Shown here: positions 50,809 through 54,999 of the stretch, piece after piece | How the letters are laid out: every line of letters starts with the position of its first letter | Position numbering within the stretch: the stretch's first letter is position 1 | From: Streptomyces sp. YIM 130001 | GTDB lineage: Bacteria > Actinomycetota > Actinomycetes > Streptomycetales > Streptomycetaceae | Assembly: GCF_003574445.1 (NCBI RefSeq) | Contig: NZ_KZ984576.1 | Location: 1 to 54,999 of the forward strand | Direction: 5' to 3' | Length of the DNA: 54,999 bases | Program-made: the position numbers and the translations under genes | Notes under the pieces: model-generated | The model's database searches: none | What the model was told of the DNA's origin: nothing | The model's input: only the letters and a program-made list of their open reading frames with translations

Positions 50809-51495
50809 ATGACTGCGATCCGGCTGCTCCTCGTCGACGACGACCCTCTCGTACGGGCAGGGCTCGCCCTGATGCTGGGCGGCGCCGAGGACATCGAGAT
50901 CGTCGGTGAGGCGGCCGACGGCGAGGAGGTCGCAGCCCTGGTCGACAGTGCCCGCCCCGACGTCGTCCTGATGGACATCCGGATGCCGGTCGTCGACGGC
51001 CTGGAGGCCACCGAGCAGCTGCGCGCCAGGCCCGACGCCCCCGAGGTGGTGGTGCTCACCACCTTCCACGCGGACGCCCAGGTGCTGCGCGCGCTGCGGG
51101 CCGGTGCCGCCGGATTCGTCCTCAAGGACACCGCACCGGCCGAGATCGTCGACGCCGTACGACGCGTCGCCGCCGGTGACCCGGTGCTCTCGCCCGCCGT
51201 CACCCGCCGCCTGATGGACCACACCGCGGCCAGCGCGGCCGACCCGCGCAAGGCCGCGGCCCTGGAGCGGCTCGCTGCCCTGGGTGACCGTGAGCGGGAG
51301 GTGGCGGTGGCCGTCGGTCGCGGTCTGCCGAACGCGGCGATCGCCCGCGACCTGTACATGAGCGTGGCCACGACGAAGGCTCATGTCTCCCGCATCCTGA
51401 CCAAGCTCGACCTCAACAACCGTGTCCAGATCGCCCTGCTCGCCCACGACGCGGGGCTCCTCGACGACGAACCGACGGATCCGGGCGAAGCCTGA
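50809..51495 (+). CDS. NarL/FixJ-family response regulator
   Basis: The 228-residue regulator has a receiver domain (DD at 10-11, phospho-acceptor Asp56 in VVLMDIRMP, T in LTTFHADAQ, K in GFVLKDTAP). The LuxR-type HTH at about 160-215 (GDREREVAVAVGRGLPNAAIARDL, ATTKAHVSRILTKLDLNNRVQIALL) follows. It is the natural partner of the DesK-type kinase at 48495. The start could also be GTG at 50800. It probably originated in an operon with the kinase, later split. Confidence 0.91.
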   Translation: MTAIRLLLVDDDPLVRAGLALMLGGAEDIEIVGEAADGEEVAALVDSARPDVVLMDIRMPVVDGLEATEQLRARPDAPEVVVLTTFHADAQVLRALRAGAAGFVLKDTAPAEIVDAVRRVAAGDPVLSPAVTRRLMDHTAASAADPRKAAALERLAALGDREREVAVAVGRGLPNAAIARDLYMSVATTKAHVSRILTKLDLNNRVQIALLAHDAGLLDDEPTDPGEA

Positions 51496-51542
51496 CCGCC
51501 GGGAGCAGGGTGTCGACTCCCCTTGTGCGTAAGGCGGTTCGG

Positions 51543-52049
51543 TCAATCGCGCAGGCGCAGGGACAGCTCCGCCTCCCAGCGGTTCAGGTCGGGCTCCATG
51601 CGGGGATCGGAGCGGTAGCTCTCCAGTCGGCAGCCCCAGGCCTCGCCCTCGTCCGTGCGGGTCAGGTCCAGGTCGAGGCGCTTGGCGCGTGCCCACTTCT
51701 GGAGCGAGTCCGCGACCGCGAACAGCTCGTCCGGGTGCCCGATGTGAGTGACCGTCACATACCTGCCGCCGGGCAGCGTGCCGGCGAACAGGTCGTCGCC
51801 GGGCACCCGCACCCGCTCGCCGACCGGAACACCCGCCACCACCTGCAGCTCCCGCGAGAGATCCGACGGATCGATCACCTCGTACCGGAAGAAGGGCCCG
51901 CCCGACGGCGTGACGCCGCGCTCGCTCAGCCGGCCGACGATCTCGGGCAGCCGGTCGGCGAGCAGTCCGAAGCTGTCCCAGGTGACGCGGCTCCGGGCAC
52001 CCACGAACGGCACGGGGGCGCGCTCCTCGATGCGCGGTTGGTTCGGCAT
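51543..52049 (-). CDS. GyrI-like small-molecule-binding domain protein (putative)
   Basis: The 168-residue protein resembles stand-alone GyrI-like/effector-binding domains: IEERAPVPFVGARSRVTWD at the start, PFFRYEVIDPSDLSRELQVVAGVPVGE in the middle and LPGGRYVTVTHIGHPDELFAVADSLQKWARAKRLDLDL. Such proteins bind hydrophobic cations or modify drug regulators. AGGA precedes the ATG at 52049. A long in-frame extension to 52190 runs through a tandem repeat and is unlikely to be translated. No partner regulator is adjacent. Confidence 0.78.
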   Translation of the reverse strand: MPNQPRIEERAPVPFVGARSRVTWDSFGLLADRLPEIVGRLSERGVTPSGGPFFRYEVIDPSDLSRELQVVAGVPVGERVRVPGDDLFAGTLPGGRYVTVTHIGHPDELFAVADSLQKWARAKRLDLDLTRTDEGEAWGCRLESYRSDPRMEPDLNRWEAELSLRLRD

Positions 52050-52149
52050 GGGGCGATCCTGCCGGGGTGTGCCCGGTGGCGCACCCCGGCGGACCGGATC
52101 GCGGTGCGCGCGGTCCCCGTGGCCGGCGGCCGCGATCAGCACCGGCCGC

Positions 52150-52216
52150 GACGAGCACCTGTCGGAACGAGCACTTGCCGGAACGAGCACCTGTCGGAAC
52201 GAGCACTTGCCGGAAT
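52150..52216. repeat. alternating 16-bp direct repeats
   Basis: Four units alternate between GAACGAGCACCTGTCG and GAACGAGCACTTGCCG (first one shortened by 1 bp, fifth degenerate), giving a 32-bp higher-order period. They lie in the 290-bp gap between the divergent genes at 52049 and 52340 and are not coding in any frame I can support. Confidence 0.85.
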
Positions 52217-52339
52217 GACTGCCGCCGTTCCTGGTCGGCGCGACGTGATCCCCGTCGCCTCCGGCCCCGCCGTGTTGACCTGCGTACGGCCGCTGACCAC
52301 CCTTGAGCCAGCCGCCTGCCCCAGGAGGAGCACAGCACC

Positions 52340-52765
52340 ATGACAGGATTCGACCTCTCCGTGGCCGAACAGGTCCTCGACGCCCAGCCGTTCAGTCGTC
52401 TGCTGAAGGCCAGGATCACCGCATTCGGCGACGGCGCCGCCGTCCTCGAGCTCGACATCCGGGACGAGCTGCTCCAGCAGAACGGCTTCGTGCACGGCGG
52501 GGTCCTGTCCTACGCGGCCGACAACGCCCTGACCTTCGCCGCCGGAGCCGCCATCGGCGCCGCGGTCCTCACCGCCGGGTACTCCATCCAGTACGTGCGC
52601 CCGGCCCGCGGCACCACCCTGACCGCCCGCGCCGAGGTGGTGCACGCCGGCCGGCGGCAGGCCGTCGTCCGCTGCGATCTGGTGATGACGGGCGGCGACG
52701 ACGCCGGCGACGAGACGCTCTGCGCGGTGGCGCAGGGCACCGTCCTGTCCACGGCCAAGGACTGA
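52340..52765 (+). CDS. PaaI-family hotdog thioesterase
   Basis: The 141-residue protein has the PaaI-like hotdog signature: ITAFGDGAAVLELDIRDELLQQNGFVHGGVLSYAADNALTFAAG, with the conserved N-G-F-V-H-G-G loop (about 48-54) and catalytic Asp in AADNAL. SIQYVRPARGTTLTARAEVVHAGRRQ follows. Members hydrolyse aryl- or acyl-CoA. AGGAGGAG precedes the start. The next gene begins 10 bp after its stop, so the two form an operon. Substrate unknown. Confidence 0.9.
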   Translation: MTGFDLSVAEQVLDAQPFSRLLKARITAFGDGAAVLELDIRDELLQQNGFVHGGVLSYAADNALTFAAGAAIGAAVLTAGYSIQYVRPARGTTLTARAEVVHAGRRQAVVRCDLVMTGGDDAGDETLCAVAQGTVLSTAKD

Positions 52766-52775
52766 CCGGAGCGTC

Positions 52776-53282
52776 ATGCAACGCAGCGTCGAGATCAACG
52801 CGGAAGTCGCCGGCCGGACGGGCGGCGGCAAGGGATTCCACTACCTGCACTGGCGGTCCAAGCTCGAGCTGAGCATCGACTGCTTCGTCTGCGAACGCAC
52901 CAACCGCACAACGGTCCTCGAGGTCGGTGCCGAGCGGGCACTGTGCTCCGGCAGCCGGTCCGGCATCCCCGGGCACTACACGGCCGCCCGGATCGCCGCC
53001 TTCGACGTCACCTCGGGCGAGGACCGGCTCGCGCTGCGCGCCGTGGTGAGCTTCTGGTGGGCGCCGTTCCACGACTCCCGCAGCGGCCACCGCAACGCGG
53101 CCCCGACCCTGCACCCCTGGGTCCGTCTGCACATCGGGTACGAGTGCCCCGAGGACGCCGACGAACCGGGCACGGCCTCGATCCAGACCAATATGGTGCG
53201 TCCGGCCAGCGAGTCCTGCGGCCAGTGCGGCGGCAAGGTGGTCACCAGCGAGCAGGCCCCGACGATCCGCCTCCTCGACTGA
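52776..53282 (+). CDS. conserved hypothetical protein with two CxxC motifs
   Basis: I do not recognise this 168-residue protein. It has a first CFVC motif in LSIDCFVCERTNRTT (about 36-39) and a second CGQCGGKV near residue 150, together a possible zinc site. Between them lie beta-rich segments (RIAAFDVTSGEDRLALRAVVSFWWAP, PWVRLHIGYECPEDAD). There is no signal peptide. GGAG precedes the ATG, 10 bp after the hotdog thioesterase stop. Function unknown. Confidence 0.75.
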   Translation: MQRSVEINAEVAGRTGGGKGFHYLHWRSKLELSIDCFVCERTNRTTVLEVGAERALCSGSRSGIPGHYTAARIAAFDVTSGEDRLALRAVVSFWWAPFHDSRSGHRNAAPTLHPWVRLHIGYECPEDADEPGTASIQTNMVRPASESCGQCGGKVVTSEQAPTIRLLD

Positions 53283-53345
53283 GCGCCGGACGGCGAGCCG
53301 CTGACGGGCCTCTTCGGAGTTCTCCGCAGGAAAGTCGCCGCACGA

Positions 53346-53372
53346 TGTCGAGAACGGGCGCGCTGCTCCGTC
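53346..53372 (+). promoter_or_regulatory. candidate ECF42-dependent promoter
   Basis: TGTCGA (53346-53351) and CGTC (53369-53372) are spaced 17 bp apart, matching the reported ECF42 target motif (TGTCGA at -35, CG[A/T]C at -10). The predicted transcript would start near 53380, about 42 nt before the DGPF gene, and would cover both that gene and the sigma factor. Confidence 0.65.
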
Positions 53373-53421
53373 CCAGGTGCGAACGCGGCCACAATGGCCG
53401 CATCTCACCAAGGAGAAGACC

Positions 53422-53829
53422 ATGGCGAAGTACCTGCTGCTGAAGCACTACCGAGGCGCCCCGGCTGCGGTCAACGATGTCCCGATGGACCGGTGGACGC
53501 CGGAGGAGGTCACCGCTCACCTGAAGTACATGAACGACTTCGCCGCCCGGCTCGAGGGCACCGGCGAGTACGTCGACAGCCAGGCGCTGTCCTCCGAGGG
53601 CACGTTCGTCCGCTACGACGGCGAGGGGCGGCCGCCGGTCACCGACGGTCCGTTCGCCGAGACCAAGGACCTCATCGCCGGCTGGATGGTGATCGACGTC
53701 GAGACCTACCAGCGGGCGCTCGAGTTGGCCGGCGAGCTCTCCGCCGCTCCGGGAGCGGGCGGCAAGCCCATCCACGAGTGGCTCGAGGTGCGGCCGTTCT
53801 ACGGCGTGCAGCCCGCGGCCACCGAGTGA
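53422..53829 (+). CDS. DGPF (YciI-like) domain protein
   Basis: The 135-residue protein MAKYLLLKHYRG...VTDGPFAETKDLIAGWMVIDVETYQRALELAGEL has the DGPF/YCII-related fold, with the name-giving T-D-G-P-F-A-E-T-K-D at about 72-81. Proteins of this type are almost always neighbours of ECF42 sigma factors in Actinobacteria and are their regulated products rather than anti-sigma factors. AAGGAG seven bases before the ATG fixes the start. The sigma gene overlaps its stop (GTGA). Confidence 0.93.
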   Translation: MAKYLLLKHYRGAPAAVNDVPMDRWTPEEVTAHLKYMNDFAARLEGTGEYVDSQALSSEGTFVRYDGEGRPPVTDGPFAETKDLIAGWMVIDVETYQRALELAGELSAAPGAGGKPIHEWLEVRPFYGVQPAATE

Positions 53830-54989
53830 ACGAGGCGCTGCTCCGCGAGCTGGTGCCCGCGGTGATCGGGGTCCTCGTCCGCCGCGGAGCCGACTTCGCG
53901 GCGGCCGAGGACGCCGTACAGGAGGCCTTGGTCCAGGCCGTGCGCGAGTGGCCGGACGACTCCTTGCCGAGCGGCGCGCCTGCCCTCCGGGACCCCAAGG
54001 GCTGGCTGATCACGGTGGCCTGGCGCAAGTACCTCGACGCCGTCCGCGCCGACGCCTCCCGGCGGCGGCGCGAGGAGCTGGTGGACGCCGAGCCGGTGCC
54101 GGAGCCGGGCGAGGCCGCGGACGACACCCTGCAGCTGTACTTCCTGTGCGCCCACCCCTCCCTGACACCGGCCTCGGCCGTCGCGCTCACGCTGCGCGCG
54201 GTCGGCGGCCTGACCACACGGCAGATCGCTCAGGCCTACCTGGTGCCGGAGCCGACCATGGCGCAGCGGATCAGCAGGGCCAAGCGCATCGTCTCCGGAG
54301 TCCGCCTCGAGCAGCCCGGCGACGTCGCCACGGTGCTGCGCGTGCTCTATCTGGTCTTCAACGAGGGCTACTCCGGCGATGTCGACCTGGCCGCCGAGGC
54401 GATCCGGCTCACCCGCCAACTGGCGGCCGGGATCAGCCACGAGGAAGTCGCGGGCCTGCTCGCGCTCATGCTCCTCCACCACGCACGGCGCCCGGCACGG
54501 ACCGGCCGCGACGGCAGTCTCGTACCGCTCGCCGAACAGGACCGCGGACTCTGGGACACCCGGCTGATCGCCGAGGGCGTCGACATCCTGCAGGCCGCGC
54601 TCGCCCGCGACCGCCTCGGTGAGTTCCAGGCCCAGGCGGCCGTCGCCGCGCTGCACGCCGACGCCCGGACGGCCGAGGAGACCGACTGGGTGCAGATCGT
54701 CGAGTGGTACGACGAACTGGTGCGCCTCAGCGACAGCCCGGTGGCCCGCCTCAACCGTGCCGTCGCGGTGGGCGAGGCCGACGGCCCGCGGGCGGGTCTC
54801 GCCGCCCTGGCGGCGCTCGATCCGTCACTGCCGCGGTACACCGCCGTCGAGGCCTACCTGCACGAGCGCGACGGCGATCCGGCCACCGCGGCACGGCTCT
54901 ACGCGCGGGCCGCCCGATCGGCGCCGACCATCCCCGAACGCGACCACCTCACGCGCCAGGCCGCCCGGCTCAACTCGCGCCCACGCTGA
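53826..54989 (+). CDS. ECF42-type RNA polymerase sigma factor
   Basis: The 387-residue protein begins at GTG within the overlap with the DGPF gene. Sigma region 2 (ADFAAAEDAVQEALVQAVREWP, then LITVAWRKYLDAVRADASRRRREE) and region 4 (ALTLRAVGGLTTRQIAQAYLVPEPTMAQRISRAKRIV) occupy the first 165 residues. The last 220 residues are a C-terminal extension (VFNEGYSG, RLTRQLAAGISHEEVAGLLALMLLHHARR, ... AYLHERDGDPATAARLYARAAR) that resembles tetratricopeptide-like helices and marks the ECF42 group, where it is needed for activity. No anti-sigma gene follows inside the window, which is typical for this group. Confidence 0.94.
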   Translation: MNEALLRELVPAVIGVLVRRGADFAAAEDAVQEALVQAVREWPDDSLPSGAPALRDPKGWLITVAWRKYLDAVRADASRRRREELVDAEPVPEPGEAADDTLQLYFLCAHPSLTPASAVALTLRAVGGLTTRQIAQAYLVPEPTMAQRISRAKRIVSGVRLEQPGDVATVLRVLYLVFNEGYSGDVDLAAEAIRLTRQLAAGISHEEVAGLLALMLLHHARRPARTGRDGSLVPLAEQDRGLWDTRLIAEGVDILQAALARDRLGEFQAQAAVAALHADARTAEETDWVQIVEWYDELVRLSDSPVARLNRAVAVGEADGPRAGLAALAALDPSLPRYTAVEAYLHERDGDPATAARLYARAARSAPTIPERDHLTRQAARLNSRPR

Positions 54990-54999
54990 TCCGGACGAC

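Noticed and set aside
52050..52190. N-terminal extension of the GyrI-like protein through the repeats
   Set aside because: It translates to repetitive SARSDRCS/RPVL-type sequence absent from the family. A good ribosome site precedes the shorter start at 52049.
52150..52216. CRISPR-like array
   Set aside because: The 16-bp units are contiguous with no spacers and no cas genes are nearby, so it is a direct repeat array.

Overview
This window is chromosomal DNA from a Streptomyces or a very close relative. The coding DNA is strongly GC-rich with G/C in third codon positions. GTG and TTG starts are common, genes often overlap by 4 nt (ATGA or GTGA), and several gene families are Streptomyces-typical: SAV2177-type methyltransferase, an SCO5918-like protein, a DUF5955-like protein, an RNase Sa homologue and an ECF42 sigma factor. 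I found 57 protein genes. I saw no rRNA, tRNA, CRISPR array, insertion sequence or prophage.

The backbone of the window is a purine/ureide-to-glyoxylate catabolic network spread over about 37 kb (8.4-45.8 kb) and broken up by unrelated modules. In pathway order: 8-oxoguanine deaminase (19748-21124) and a purine/xanthine permease (21472-22935) supply urate. Urate oxidase (18551-19474), 5-hydroxyisourate hydrolase (18150-18545) and OHCU decarboxylase (17611-18153) convert it to (S)-allantoin. Catalase (13055-14512) can remove the H2O2 made by urate oxidase. Allantoinase (44427-45782) opens the ring. Glyoxylate released later is used by glyoxylate carboligase (8517-10304), tartronate semialdehyde reductase (14799-15695), hydroxypyruvate isomerase (15789-16637) and malate synthase (29875-31494). 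An IclR-family, AllR-like regulator (43206-44003) is divergent from allantoinase. Xanthine dehydrogenase, allantoicase or allantoate amidohydrolase, ureidoglycolate lyase and glycerate kinase are not in the window.

Two palindrome families tie the scattered genes together. One is a TTCCAC-N3-GTGGAA site present as tandem pairs exactly 21 bp apart upstream of gcl, hyi, malate synthase and allantoinase, which looks like the AllR-type operator. The other is a TTCAAC-N5-GTTGA(A/C) box upstream of the uricase operon, the catalase (an identical 17-mer) and allantoinase. It suggests a second, urate- or peroxide-linked regulon. The HTH_22-like regulator at 17068-17445, beside the uricase operon, is the best local candidate for binding it.

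Other regions: 0.5-8.2 kb holds a small secreted protein, acyl-CoA dehydrogenase, MOSC protein, FadD-type ligase, AAC(3)-like acetyltransferase, GNAT, a secreted RTX-repeat protein and a zinc-ribbon protein with a degenerate Mrr-like domain. 10.4-12.7 kb holds AraC and LysR regulators. 23-29.8 kb holds a thioesterase, a Tat-exported propeller-like protein, a sulfite-oxidase-like enzyme and a receptor Ser/Thr kinase. 31.7-36.3 kb holds a MobA-like transferase, small conserved proteins, and a cold-shock cluster (SCO5918-like protein, DEAD-box helicase, CspA). 36.6-39.3 kb holds two SDRs and an XRE regulator. 39.3-43.2 kb holds a two-component system divergent from an ABC exporter. 45.8-55 kb holds an SDR, a DHFR-like protein, a secreted guanyl RNase, a two-component pair split by a methyltransferase, hotdog and hypothetical proteins, and a DGPF protein/ECF42 sigma pair with a recognisable ECF promoter at the right edge.
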